This document shows positions 15,781-24,417 of a stretch of 33,614 nt of DNA, piece by piece. Both the position numbers and the translations under genes were made by a program. Under the pieces are notes generated by a model, which was not told the origin of the DNA, searched no databases, and worked only from the letters and a program-made list of their open reading frames with translations. Every line of letters starts with the position of its first letter. The first letter of the stretch is position 1. Source of the stretch: Arenicellales bacterium. GTDB lineage: Bacteria; Pseudomonadota; Gammaproteobacteria; Arenicellales; JAANXG01. Location: NCBI GenBank assembly GCA_030066885.1, contig JASJAT010000027.1:1-33614 (forward strand). The letters run 5' to 3'.

Positions 15781-16635
15781 ATGTCCGACATAGTGCCTGA
15801 CAATACCCTTATTCTTGGCCACCGTATCGCCAATGGTGTCCACGGCAGGGGCGAGCCAGTCGTTCTAATTCATGGAACACCTTCGTCATCTTTCATTTGG
15901 CGTAACATAGTTCCGGATCTCGTTGACAGCGGCCACAAGGTGCATTTATTCGACCTTCTCGGTTACGGATTATCAGAACGGCCGTGGAGCGTGGCTATAG
16001 ATACCTCAGTATCTGGTCAAGTACCGATCTTGAAAGGATTGATGGCACATTGGGGCCTGGACCGTTCGCACATTGTCGCGCACGATATAGGTGGGGCGGT
16101 CGCACAACGATTTAGTATATTCAATCCACAATCTGTGAAGAGTCTTACCTTGATCGATACAGTGAGTTTTGACAGCTGGCCTTCCAAGCGGACGAATGAA
16201 CAGATGCAAGCGGGATTGGATGTATTGATTAATAAACCCAATGAGGAGCATCGGGAGCATTTCCAAGACTGGATTCTTTCTGCCGTCCATAACAAAGACA
16301 GAATACGCGCAGAGTCGCTTGAAACTTTTGTCAACTACATCTCGGGCCCTGTTGGGCAGGGGAGCTTCTTTCAACATCAGGTCAGCCACTATGATCATAG
16401 ACATACATCCGAGCTCAATGATCGAATTGGCGAATTGGGAAAACTACCTGTGCAAATCCTGTGGGGTGAGAATGATGCATGGCAGGTAGTTGATTGGGCC
16501 TACAAGCTGCACGCGGCAATTCCTGGTTCGCGGTTACATATTGTGCCCGAATGCGGGCATTTTGCGATGGAAGATAAACCAGAAAAAATCAGCGAATTGG
16601 TGAACGCGTTCTTGCTAGCGCATTCTGATAGCTAG
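15781..16635 (+). CDS. Alpha/beta hydrolase with an Asp nucleophile (haloalkane dehalogenase/epoxide hydrolase-like)
   Basis: Start at ATG 15781, with GGAG 6 nt upstream; an in-frame TTG at 15751 is less likely. The 284-residue protein shows the oxyanion HGTP (31-34), the nucleophile elbow VAHDIGG with Asp102 in place of the usual Ser, an acid loop LWGENDAW and the catalytic His in ECGHFAMED. An Asp nucleophile in this position is typical of haloalkane dehalogenases, fluoroacetate dehalogenases and epoxide hydrolases, which open the substrate via a covalent ester. A cap domain of about 70 residues lies between the elbow and the acid. Substrate choice cannot be read from the sequence. It is a single gene followed by a GNAT gene 200 bp on. 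Confidence 0.85.
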   Translation: MSDIVPDNTLILGHRIANGVHGRGEPVVLIHGTPSSSFIWRNIVPDLVDSGHKVHLFDLLGYGLSERPWSVAIDTSVSGQVPILKGLMAHWGLDRSHIVAHDIGGAVAQRFSIFNPQSVKSLTLIDTVSFDSWPSKRTNEQMQAGLDVLINKPNEEHREHFQDWILSAVHNKDRIRAESLETFVNYISGPVGQGSFFQHQVSHYDHRHTSELNDRIGELGKLPVQILWGENDAWQVVDWAYKLHAAIPGSRLHIVPECGHFAMEDKPEKISELVNAFLLAHSDS

Positions 16636-16835
16636 CAGTTCAAACATATTCGTTTACCTTTATCGTATGCTTGTTCTTTTTCGGCTAATGGGGCGTTTGG
16701 TACCCAAAACGATGCGAACCGTTCCCATCGGTCGACGCGCCAGACGTCGCTATGCCCAGCTATATTGGTCCTAAAGCTGCGCTGGTGTTACATCCGAGAA
16801 GACCAGATTCCTGATCCACCCCGAACACAACAGTC

Positions 16836-17309
16836 ATGTCAAAGTATCCTGAAGCGATGACTATCGAACCTCTTTCCGAACACCAGTGGGTAATTCCCAC
16901 CCTGGTAAAATGGTACCGGTCGGAATGGGAACCGTATTACGGGTCGGAAGGTCCTGGCGATGCCAAGGCAGATTTAGTATCACGCTGTAACCGTAACGCG
17001 ATTCCATATGGTTTAGTAGCAATAGAAAACAACCATGTCGTTGCAACCGCCGCCCTTGATATTGACGTCACAACAAATCTAACACCGTCAGTCGTTGGAC
17101 TGTTGGTTGGACCTGAATATCGGCGTCGGGGAGTTGCAACTGCGCTGCTAAGAGCTACCGAACACCACGCACGTGAGCTCGGATATCGTCGGCTTTACGT
17201 TAGTACTACTGTATTGCACTCCTTACTGCACCGACTCGGTTGGAGGGCAACGGGACACGTCGAGTTTCTAAACAATGAACGGGGCTCGATATATGTGCGC
17301 GAACTGTAA
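16836..17309 (+). CDS. GNAT family N-acetyltransferase
   Basis: The 157-residue protein has the acetyl-CoA binding motif of the GNAT fold: VVGLLVGPEYRRRGVATALL, with the R-x-x-G-x-A loop at about 96-101, preceded by the strand TAALDID and followed by a helix and LYVSTTVLHSLLHRLGW. It should acetylate an amine or protein N-terminus; the acceptor is unknown. An alternative start at ATG 16857 (MTIEPLSEHQW) also makes a good N-terminus and has GAAG just upstream. It is not obviously in an operon. Confidence 0.85.
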   Translation: MSKYPEAMTIEPLSEHQWVIPTLVKWYRSEWEPYYGSEGPGDAKADLVSRCNRNAIPYGLVAIENNHVVATAALDIDVTTNLTPSVVGLLVGPEYRRRGVATALLRATEHHARELGYRRLYVSTTVLHSLLHRLGWRATGHVEFLNNERGSIYVREL

Positions 17310-17358
17310 AGGCGAACTTGACAGTTTGGCTTTCAGTCGGGCGAGGTTTCCAGTAGCG

Positions 17359-18450
17359 TTACGGCTCAGTAAAGAGGGTTTCCTCATGCGGTGGAACTAA
17401 AACGATTTTTCCAGGAAACTTCTTGGTGGAAAAATCTTCTTGAGCTCGACAAATATCCGATAGCGGGTACGTCTTCGAGATAAGCGGTTTTATGTATCCA
17501 CCATTGACAAGCGCTATCAGCTCGGAAAAGACCGCATGTGGTGTATAAGAGCATCCGTAAATGGTGAGATCGTTTAAATAAATCGTGCGCAAATCAGCTT
17601 CAACAACAGGACCGGCGATTGCACCCGAGATCGCATAACGTCCGCCGGGCTTCAAGGCATCCAGGACTCCGGACCATCCCGCACCGCCAACAACGTCGAT
17701 AGCCACAGTGAAGGTCCCCACTTCAAGTTCTGCGCTCCGGTCCAGCACCACGTCGGCCCCAGCGGTCCGGACCGCATCCGCCTTATGTTGACTGGCCAGA
17801 GCAGTAACATGAGCGCCTCGCAGTTTGGCCAGTTCGACTGCCGCGATACCAACTCCTCCAGAGGCGCCGGTGACCAGTACCTGATCGCTTGCCACTACGT
17901 CTGCCCTGCTTAAAAGGTTAAATGCAGTGCCATGTGCGCAGGGGATTGCGGCGATCTCTATATCAGTCAATGGCGCGGCACTGACATCGTGAAGCTGGTG
18001 TGCAGCCACTACACAATACTGGGCGAAGGCTCCGTCGAAGTCCGATCCCATGGCGAGAAAACGGGTGGGCGCGTCCGCTGTCGGGTTGGGCTGATTTGTC
18101 GGACAGGTAACACGCATACCAACAGATACGTTGGTCACGCTTTCGCCAAGCGCTACCACCTTCCCGCACAAATCACTACCTTGTATGAGTGGAAACGACA
18201 GTGCGCCGGACCACCCACCTGCTTCAACTTCAGCACCTGGATCAACTGCTTCGGTACTGTCAGTGACATCTTTCGAATACCAACCGATGCGGGTATTGAT
18301 GTCGGTGTTGTTGACCCCTGCTGCCAACACCTTCACCAATGCATCGCCGGCACCAGGCTGCGGCGTCGGGATCGCATCATTCCATATGAGCTTTTCAGGT
18401 CCGCCGTGACCTGTCAGCTGCACGCCTTTCATAGTATTAGGTAAGGCCAT
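17359..18450 (-). CDS. Medium-chain dehydrogenase/reductase, quinone-oxidoreductase-like
   Basis: This is a 363-residue MDR protein. The N-terminal GroES-like domain includes LIQGSDLCGKVVALGESV and VSVGMRVT. The Rossmann part begins with the NADP(H) motif VTGASGGVG (192-201), followed by an ELAKLRGAHVTAL helix and an AGADVVLDR segment. No structural-zinc Cys cluster is visible, which together with the A-S-G-G-V-G motif points to the quinone oxidoreductase/enoyl reductase side of the family rather than zinc alcohol dehydrogenases. A GGAGGG element 6 nt before the ATG supports the start. The tail PPHEETLFTEP is short. The natural substrate is unknown. It runs in the same direction as the cyclase-TPR gene 57 bp upstream, so the two may be co-transcribed. 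Confidence 0.85.
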   Translation of the reverse strand: MALPNTMKGVQLTGHGGPEKLIWNDAIPTPQPGAGDALVKVLAAGVNNTDINTRIGWYSKDVTDSTEAVDPGAEVEAGGWSGALSFPLIQGSDLCGKVVALGESVTNVSVGMRVTCPTNQPNPTADAPTRFLAMGSDFDGAFAQYCVVAAHQLHDVSAAPLTDIEIAAIPCAHGTAFNLLSRADVVASDQVLVTGASGGVGIAAVELAKLRGAHVTALASQHKADAVRTAGADVVLDRSAELEVGTFTVAIDVVGGAGWSGVLDALKPGGRYAISGAIAGPVVEADLRTIYLNDLTIYGCSYTPHAVFSELIALVNGGYIKPLISKTYPLSDICRAQEDFSTKKFPGKIVLVPPHEETLFTEP

Positions 18451-18507
18451 GGTAACCCTCCGTTGACTGCGTTAACCGCCGCTCGAACTCGGTGTTGTGA
18501 TAAAGGA

Positions 18508-20310
18508 TTACTCCATTAGACCTGCCTTTTTCAGGCCATCGGTAAACTTCTCGGCGTCGGCGAGATCCCTGAATGGCAGGCGGCGAATATGATCCACCGG
18601 GGAGTATTCGGGATTAATTTCTTTGAGTTCGCCCCAGACCTGGTGTGCCTCCTCCAATTCACCCAGATGGCCCAGTGCTGACGCCAAAAAGGCACGCGAA
18701 AAATCCGTGGTCGGTGTGATGGAGATACGATCCTTGTACAGAGTCGCCGCGGTCTCGTAGTCACCGGCTACGAAATAGGCCGTGCCAAGGAAATGGATAT
18801 ATTGTTGGTAGGCCGGGTCGAGGCGTATCGCCCGTTCGATGTAGGGAATAGCCTTGGTCGGCTCTCCGGTATAGATGTGCACCATACCCCGCGCATTGAT
18901 CGCGAGCGCGTAGTTGGGATTGAGTGACAAGGCCTTGTCTGCTTCCTGAGTCCATCGCTCATAATCCTTCCTAAACACAGCGACTAGCGCGGCGATACAA
19001 TGAGCATAGGGATCCTTGTCGTCCCTAGCGATTGCCTCTTCAACAAAACGCTCGGCTTCGTCAAGTGACGTCTCAGGTGAATCGCTCCAATGGTTCTGAT
19101 GATCCAGCATGTAAGCCATGCCCATACCGGCATAGGGGCCTGCGTAGTCGGGATCGAGCTCGATGGCGCGCCGGAAATACGCCGTCGCTGTATCGAACAT
19201 CTTTCGATCTCTTTTAAGTCCGAACAGCAACTGGCGGCCCCTCATGAATAAGTCGTGGGAGTCCACGTTCTTTGGTCCGCTTTCGACAAAAAGGGTTTTT
19301 TCGGCCTCGCTAAGCGTGATCTTGAGCGCATTGACGATCTGCTGTGTGACATCGTCCTGAACCTCAAAAATATCAGTGAGTTCACGGTCATAGCGCTCCG
19401 CCCACAGGTGACCTCCGGTAGTGCCATCGATCAATTGGGCGGTGATGCGTACCCGATTACCGGCCTTGCGAATACTGCCTTCCAGGGCGAATTTAACCCC
19501 AAGTTTCTGGCATATGGCGGGGACATTGGTTGCTTTGTCCTTGTAGGCAAACGCTGAGTTGCGCGCAATGACGAACAATCCGGACATCTTTGATAGATCC
19601 GTGATGATGTCTTCACTGACCCCATCGCTGAAATACTCCTGCTCCGGGTCACTACTCATGTTAGTGAACGGCAGAACAACGATGGATGGCTTGTCGGGTA
19701 GCTTCAGTGGTGGATGTTGGCGGGCTTTTTTTGCCTTGACCTCGGGTGACGCCGCATTAGACTCCGAATCTGGAATCTGCTCACCGGGCTTGAGCCGTAC
19801 GATAAATGCCCTCACCGGCTGTTCGAATCCCTTTAACGTATGCTCGCCAAGACTCTCGTAATCAATAGGAAAACGAGCCGGCACCGTTTCCGATACCGAT
19901 CCTTGAACTACAATCCCCCCCGGATCGGCCAACTGTTCTAGACGTTGCGCGAGCACCACCCCTGCACCCGTGATCGTGTCATCCGAAACGATCACCTCAC
20001 CGAGACTGATACCAATCCGAAGCACAGGCTGAATGTCGTCTTCAAACTGGGAGTTGGAAGCAGTGTTCTCTATTTGAAACGCAATTGCAGCGATGACTGC
20101 ATCCGAAGCTCGAGCGAACTCCGCCAGCAGCGCATCTCCTCGTATCTCCTGCGTGATACCACCATACGCATTAATCGTTGTGGAGAGCCGGCGAAAGCTA
20201 TCTTGAATTCGTTCGTGCGCAACTGATTCGTTGCGTTGAACTAACTCCGTCGAACCGACCACATCGGCATGGAGGATAGCAGCGAGTTTGCGCGGATGGT
20301 GGTCTGCCAA
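18508..20310 (-). CDS. Class III cyclase-like domain + TolB-like domain + TPR repeats
   Basis: This is a 600-residue three-part protein. Residues 8-172 are a class III cyclase homology domain with metal aspartates D16 (HADVVGST) and D59 (IRGDALLAEF). The canonical Asn before the Arg is replaced by Val119 (GAGVVLAQRLE; R123 kept), and the Lys position reads Glu55. Residues about 207-335 are the TolB N-like module usual in this class (VVLPFTNMSSDPEQEYFSDG, then LEGSIRKAGNRVRITAQL). Residues about 345-580 are TPR-type repeats (ATAYFRRAIELDPDYAGPY and others). Proteins of this layout are abundant in rhizobia and some marine gammaproteobacteria. No membrane segment is seen. The start is TTG 20310, with GAGGGT 8 nt upstream. 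Confidence 0.9.
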   Translation of the reverse strand: MADHHPRKLAAILHADVVGSTELVQRNESVAHERIQDSFRRLSTTINAYGGITQEIRGDALLAEFARASDAVIAAIAFQIENTASNSQFEDDIQPVLRIGISLGEVIVSDDTITGAGVVLAQRLEQLADPGGIVVQGSVSETVPARFPIDYESLGEHTLKGFEQPVRAFIVRLKPGEQIPDSESNAASPEVKAKKARQHPPLKLPDKPSIVVLPFTNMSSDPEQEYFSDGVSEDIITDLSKMSGLFVIARNSAFAYKDKATNVPAICQKLGVKFALEGSIRKAGNRVRITAQLIDGTTGGHLWAERYDRELTDIFEVQDDVTQQIVNALKITLSEAEKTLFVESGPKNVDSHDLFMRGRQLLFGLKRDRKMFDTATAYFRRAIELDPDYAGPYAGMGMAYMLDHQNHWSDSPETSLDEAERFVEEAIARDDKDPYAHCIAALVAVFRKDYERWTQEADKALSLNPNYALAINARGMVHIYTGEPTKAIPYIERAIRLDPAYQQYIHFLGTAYFVAGDYETAATLYKDRISITPTTDFSRAFLASALGHLGELEEAHQVWGELKEINPEYSPVDHIRRLPFRDLADAEKFTDGLKKAGLME

Positions 20311-20617
20311 GGGAGAACCCTCGTAATGTCGGATATTTAGGCGATCGGGGATATTACCTTGCGAGCTATAGGTTGGCGAGCGAACCTTCTACCCCGCGAC
20401 CTAATCTGGAGCATCAAGCAACGGGTTTACCTGGTTGAGCAACCGGATCTGGCCTGAACCAAGCCGGTAGACCGAGGCATACGGCCACCAACTGTAGTCG
20501 CCCAAAGCTACCCTATAACTGCATAGATAGTATGGCAGGGTAATCGTCTAGCATGTTTCGCTTTACCATTAGGTGGATAATCTATCCATTGCATGCATTA
20601 ATCGACAGGGGTTATCC
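20311..20617. other. 307-bp divergent intergenic region
   Basis: This stretch separates the minus-strand cyclase-TPR gene from the plus-strand Rid gene and must hold both promoters. I see no clear -35/-10 pair. The distinct structure is the TGGATA/TATCCA repeat beginning at 20574 and the TGCATGCA palindrome just after it (20590-20597). Confidence 0.4.
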
Positions 20618-20618
20618 A
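20574..20618 (+). promoter_or_regulatory. Alternative hairpins in the Rid gene leader
   Basis: TGGATA (20574-20579) can pair with TATCCA (20583-20588), or, extended to TGGATAA (20574-20580), with TTATCCA (20612-20618), which spans the space between the AGGGG Shine-Dalgarno and the A of the ATG. The two pairings exclude each other, so a start-site switch is conceivable but unproven. Confidence 0.3.
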
Positions 20619-21010
20619 TGAAAACGTTAATCAATCCACAGGGAACGGAACAAAATTACGATGACTGGCAAATGTCAGATTCAGTCCGGGTTGGCGATAC
20701 CATCTGGATATCTGGCAAAGTTGGTATCGATCAAAACGGAAATATTTGTGAAGGTGTAGAACAACAAACGCGTAGAGCATTTGAACGGGTGCAACATAGC
20801 TTAGCTGAGGCTGGGGCGACCTTGAACGATATCGTTGAACTTGTAACTTATCATGTGTCTATGGGTGATCTCGATACGTTTATGCAAGTAAAATCAGAAT
20901 TCATTCAGCGCGATTTCCCGGCATGGACGGCAGTGGGCGTCACAGAGCTCTACGCCCCTGAAGCGTTAGTAGAAATCAAAGCGACTGCGGTGGTTGGCTG
21001 CGGAGGATGA
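20618..21010 (+). CDS. Rid (YjgF/YER057c/UK114) family protein lacking the usual catalytic Arg
   Basis: The 130-residue protein matches the Rid fold: VGDTIWISGKVGID, a helix starting EQQTRRAFERVQHSLAEAG, the strand VTYHVSMGD, then PAWTAVGVTEL and EIKATAV. Archetypal RidA enzymes, which deaminate 2-aminoacrylate and other enamines, need an Arg in the P-A-R motif; here the residue is Trp103. Glu119, in the last strand, is kept. This places it in one of the Rid subfamilies with a different or unknown reaction. AGGGG lies 6 nt before the ATG at 20618; an in-frame GTG at 20573 is less likely. It lies 33 bp ahead of the hydrolase-cyclase gene in the same direction, so co-transcription is likely. 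Confidence 0.85.
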   Translation: MKTLINPQGTEQNYDDWQMSDSVRVGDTIWISGKVGIDQNGNICEGVEQQTRRAFERVQHSLAEAGATLNDIVELVTYHVSMGDLDTFMQVKSEFIQRDFPAWTAVGVTELYAPEALVEIKATAVVGCGG

Positions 21011-21043
21011 CTCGGATGGAAAAATTCAACACATCTATAAGCA

Positions 21044-22366
21044 ATGATTCCTGAAACGCACTATACGTGGAGTGGCGATATCAGCATCGCCTACCAGGTC
21101 ATCGGAGAGGGGCCGGTTGATCTCGTCGTTGTGCCTGGTTGGGTTTCTAATATTGACCTATTTTGGGAGGAACCAAGTTTCGTTCGGTTCTTTCAGGGCC
21201 TCACCGCATTCAGTAGAGTACTTTTATTCGATAAACGCGGTTGTGGTTTGTCTGACAAGGTCCTCCATGCACCCACCCTGGAAGAACGCATGGATGACGT
21301 CCTTGCAGTCATGGACGCCGTCGGGTCGGAACGAGCCTCACTATTCGGCTACTCTGAAGGCGGATCGATGAGCTCACTTTTTGCAGCCTCCTATCCGGAG
21401 CGAACCGAGGCGCTCATCATCTGCGGTGGCTATGCGAGAAAACTTAAAACTGAGGACTATGAGTGGGGGACCAGCGAAGAAGAAAACGAGGCTTACTTCG
21501 AGGCCCTGCCCGACGTTTGGGGTGGTCCGGTAGGCATTGAAACAATCGCGCCATCGATGGCGAAAGACGCCCGATTTCGGCAGTGGTGGGCAAAATTCTT
21601 AAGAAACAGCGCTAGTATCACCACATCGATTTTGGTCAGCCGCGCTAATACATCGGTGGACATTCGGCATATTCTCCCCTCCATACAGGTCCCGACTCTG
21701 ATACTGCACGCCAGGTACGACCCAATGGTCACTATTGAGAACGGGCGCTACCTTGCCGAGCAAATCCCGGGAGCGACGTTGGTGGAACTCGACACTCCAG
21801 ATCACCTACCGTGGGTGGGTAATCCAGAGCAAGTTCTAGCGGAAGTGAGGCGCTTTCTTACTGGAAAGCACGATATGCATGACGTGGATCGAGCAGTGGT
21901 CACTGTTCTTTTTACCGACATCGTCGATTCCACCAAGCTAGCTTCTGAGCTGGGCGATACTGCATGGCGGGATTTACTCGAGGCACACAATGTAGCGGTG
22001 CGCCGTGAGTTGGAAATACATCGTGGCAAAGAGGTGAAATCAACGGGTGACGGTTTTCATGCGGTGTTCAACGGTCCCGCCCGGGGGATCAGGTGCGGTC
22101 TTGCCATTCAGGAAGCAACTAACCGTATCGGCTTATCTGTTCGGGTAGGTATGCATACCGGCGAATGCGAGTTACGTAGCAATCAGATTGAAGGCGTTGC
22201 TGTGCACATCGCTGCGCGTGTCGCGGCTCTTGCTCGGGGCGGGGAGGTACTGGTGTCGCAAACCGTGAAAGACTTGGTCGCTGGCGCTAACTTCAGTTTT
22301 GAAGACCGTGGAGTACATGCTCTCAAGGGCGTGCCTGACGAGTGGCGTGTCCTTGCTGTACTGTAG
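21044..22366 (+). CDS. Alpha/beta hydrolase fused to a class III nucleotidyl cyclase
   Basis: Residues 1-272 are an alpha/beta hydrolase with nucleophile elbow FGYSEGG (Ser104), acid Asp226 (ARYDPMV) and His254 (TPDHLPW), a complete triad. Residues 280-440 are a class III cyclase domain with metal aspartates D292 (LFTDIVDST) and D336 (STGDGFHAVF), Lys332 at the substrate-selecting position and Arg392. The usual Asn is His388 (VAVHIAAR), a substitution I recall as common in this fusion family, known from mycobacteria and environmental proteobacteria. The hydrolase may sense a small ester or lactone and tune the cyclase. There is no clear Shine-Dalgarno. It follows the Rid gene by 33 bp. Confidence 0.92.
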   Translation: MIPETHYTWSGDISIAYQVIGEGPVDLVVVPGWVSNIDLFWEEPSFVRFFQGLTAFSRVLLFDKRGCGLSDKVLHAPTLEERMDDVLAVMDAVGSERASLFGYSEGGSMSSLFAASYPERTEALIICGGYARKLKTEDYEWGTSEEENEAYFEALPDVWGGPVGIETIAPSMAKDARFRQWWAKFLRNSASITTSILVSRANTSVDIRHILPSIQVPTLILHARYDPMVTIENGRYLAEQIPGATLVELDTPDHLPWVGNPEQVLAEVRRFLTGKHDMHDVDRAVVTVLFTDIVDSTKLASELGDTAWRDLLEAHNVAVRRELEIHRGKEVKSTGDGFHAVFNGPARGIRCGLAIQEATNRIGLSVRVGMHTGECELRSNQIEGVAVHIAARVAALARGGEVLVSQTVKDLVAGANFSFEDRGVHALKGVPDEWRVLAVL

Positions 22367-22406
22367 ATACAGTCCCTTCGTTAGCTGCAATTGACAACCA
22401 TCAGAT

Positions 22407-23570
22407 TCATCCTAAGAAACCAGATAGTCTACTAGCATACCAATAGGCAAAATTCGCCACACTTGGTTCAAGCCGTGAGAATCTCCCCTGCTTGGCAAAT
22501 GGTGACGACAGACCCGTTTGCTGCTGTTCGAGAAACGGGATATCTTCCGTGATAGCGGTATCGATTCGGTCATAGTAATGCTTTGCGCGACTTTCAAAAT
22601 CCTCTAACACAACCGTCTCCGCGGGAAAACAAACTGTCTGCACAATTAGGGATCTATGCGGTGTTATCGGATAGGCTTCGTACATCCACAAAGAATCTGA
22701 TGATGCGGCGAAAGTCATATTTGGATAAACCCAAGTATAACGGGTGCCATTTCGTTCACGCCCAGTCAAGTTGACAGCATGAGAGAAGGCTTGGCCCTGC
22801 ACATCGCTTAACAAAGCGGCATTACCTTTGGTGGTTCCAAATTGTGTTGTGTAGTTACCGGTTGTTTGATCGGCATCATCGGGCTCTGGATACATTCGAT
22901 TGATCGACTTCGGATGTACATAGGGTAAGTGGTAATACTCGTTGAACACCTCGAGAAAGATTTTCCAGTTACAGTTAACCTCGAATTCTCTTACCCTAGT
23001 GGTCACCCATTGACTCAACCCCCATGCCGCATGCAGGGAGGAATAATCGCCGAGCCATTTGTCAAATTCACCCGCTGCAGCATCAAGACTAACGAAAGCA
23101 AAACCGTCAGCAACGCCAACACCGAATTCCGTGAGTCCATAAGCGGTAAGATCGAAATCAGGCACCGCCTCCATGCGCGGTGTAAAGACCAACCTGCCGT
23201 CGAGATCATAGGTCCAGCAATGAAACGGGCAGCGGATCTTCTTACAGTTACCATCACCCTTCAGCAGTAAACTGCCTCGGTGGCGGCAGGTGTTAGCAAA
23301 CGCTTTGAGTTCACCACCTTGGTTCCGTATCAACAAAACCGGTACGCCACCGATATCCCGTGAGCTGAAATCACCAGGTTTCGTACATCGGTCCGTACGG
23401 CCGACACCCACCCAAGATTGGCGAAACAAAGTATTGATTTCATATTGGAGCAGGGCATGGTCCGTGTAACAGGCAGTCGGCAACGTCGCCGAAATTGCCC
23501 GATCCTCCAAGACCAGAGACAGCTGGCTGAGCAGCTCGTCACGTGATACGTGTTCGGTATCAGCAAGCAA
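22407..23570 (-). CDS. Rieske [2Fe-2S] oxygenase alpha subunit, GbcA/choline-monooxygenase-like
   Basis: The 387-residue protein has the Rieske motifs C95-R-H97 (TCRHRGS) and C114-PF-H117 (CPFHCW) and the mononuclear iron pair H214 and H219 in NEYYHLPYVHP. The C-terminal segment EDIPFLEQQQTGLSS is characteristic of ring-hydroxylating oxygenases related to glycine-betaine and choline monooxygenases. These N-demethylate or hydroxylate quaternary amines, releasing formaldehyde. No reductase gene is adjacent, so electrons must come from elsewhere. The start is TTG 23570 and no ATG lies upstream in frame before a stop at 23577; the nearest Shine-Dalgarno (GAGAGG) is rather far (about 14 nt). It is convergent with the hydrolase-cyclase gene. 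Confidence 0.88.
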   Translation of the reverse strand: MLADTEHVSRDELLSQLSLVLEDRAISATLPTACYTDHALLQYEINTLFRQSWVGVGRTDRCTKPGDFSSRDIGGVPVLLIRNQGGELKAFANTCRHRGSLLLKGDGNCKKIRCPFHCWTYDLDGRLVFTPRMEAVPDFDLTAYGLTEFGVGVADGFAFVSLDAAAGEFDKWLGDYSSLHAAWGLSQWVTTRVREFEVNCNWKIFLEVFNEYYHLPYVHPKSINRMYPEPDDADQTTGNYTTQFGTTKGNAALLSDVQGQAFSHAVNLTGRERNGTRYTWVYPNMTFAASSDSLWMYEAYPITPHRSLIVQTVCFPAETVVLEDFESRAKHYYDRIDTAITEDIPFLEQQQTGLSSPFAKQGRFSRLEPSVANFAYWYASRLSGFLG

Positions 23571-23814
23571 AGGAGTTTATTACCTCTCGCAAAATAAGGG
23601 GGAAGCCCTTAGCATACATAAGCACGATAGTCCCGTCTTGGTAGATTAACCGAGCATCTGCTCAAATCCATACATCGTTGTCTGCTGCCTCTGAATGCAG
23701 ACTCAGTATTTGTCTTCCAACGTCTGATCTTGGTGAGGTTAGGTTTTCGTATACAGCAACTACTCGGTGCACCATGGAGACCAGGACTGATGTAGCGCCC
23801 CTAACCTCTCTTGG

Positions 23815-24417
23815 TCAGCTGCTCCAGTCAAAATCATGAATATTTCCAGAGCTGCCTTCCCACGTGCGGAAGTCAGGATCAGACCACCGGCTCCCGCTAC
23901 TGCTAGCCAAATTCATGCTATCAATCTGAAGCCCTGCTTGTGACATCGCACCGGATACAATCGTTGGTTTGCCAGCGCCATTTGACAATGGCTGCATAGT
24001 TGCTTGACCAATGCCATTTACAGAAAGGATCGGCTTCTCGCCCCAAGAGATAGCGATACTCGCAACCTTGGCTGGCAGCCATTCATCTACCGTCCCACCC
24101 CAAAGAATCTCCAAATGACCGCCTTTGTTGCCACTGAAAATTGCTTCCAGCTCGCGTTGTTGATCTTCCGTAGTGGTTTCGTGAATGTAGAGACGACACC
24201 TGCCTCCACCTGCATAGAAATTGGCCGGCCATTCCCCTGTCAATGCCACCGTCGTACCGCTTAAGTCCACACCGTCAGAAATGCCTTGCCGAATTTCCCA
24301 CCCGAACGTATGTGCACACCATCCCTCGTCAGGCTCTATTTCAGGGCCGAGCCAACATGGACACCACATCTTACAGCTGCACAAATCCAGGCTTCGTCCG
24401 GAAACTTGCCATGCCAT
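23815..24417 (-). CDS. DUF1326 domain protein with a Cys-rich metal-site-like N-terminus
   Basis: The 200-residue protein shows the DUF1326 layout: CSCKMWCPC (Cys13, 15, 19, 21) with a further Cys34 in GWCAH, then GVDLSGTTVALTG, a helix TTEDQQRELEAIFSG and a C-terminal beta region. The clustered cysteines look like a metal or cluster site. The function of DUF1326 is unknown. AGGAGGAG is placed about 8 nt before the ATG at 24417; the frame extends to 24453, but the Shine-Dalgarno fixes the start. A second DUF1326 gene starts at 33292. The two share the Cys-x-Cys-x3-Cys-x-Cys spacing. Confidence 0.82.
   Translation of the reverse strand: MAWQVSGRSLDLCSCKMWCPCWLGPEIEPDEGWCAHTFGWEIRQGISDGVDLSGTTVALTGEWPANFYAGGGRCRLYIHETTTEDQQRELEAIFSGNKGGHLEILWGGTVDEWLPAKVASIAISWGEKPILSVNGIGQATMQPLSNGAGKPTIVSGAMSQAGLQIDSMNLASSSGSRWSDPDFRTWEGSSGNIHDFDWSS

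Noticed and set aside
17932-18444. 170-codon plus-strand frame across the MDR gene
   Set aside because: It is the mirror of a well-supported minus-strand MDR protein with a Rossmann motif and Shine-Dalgarno.
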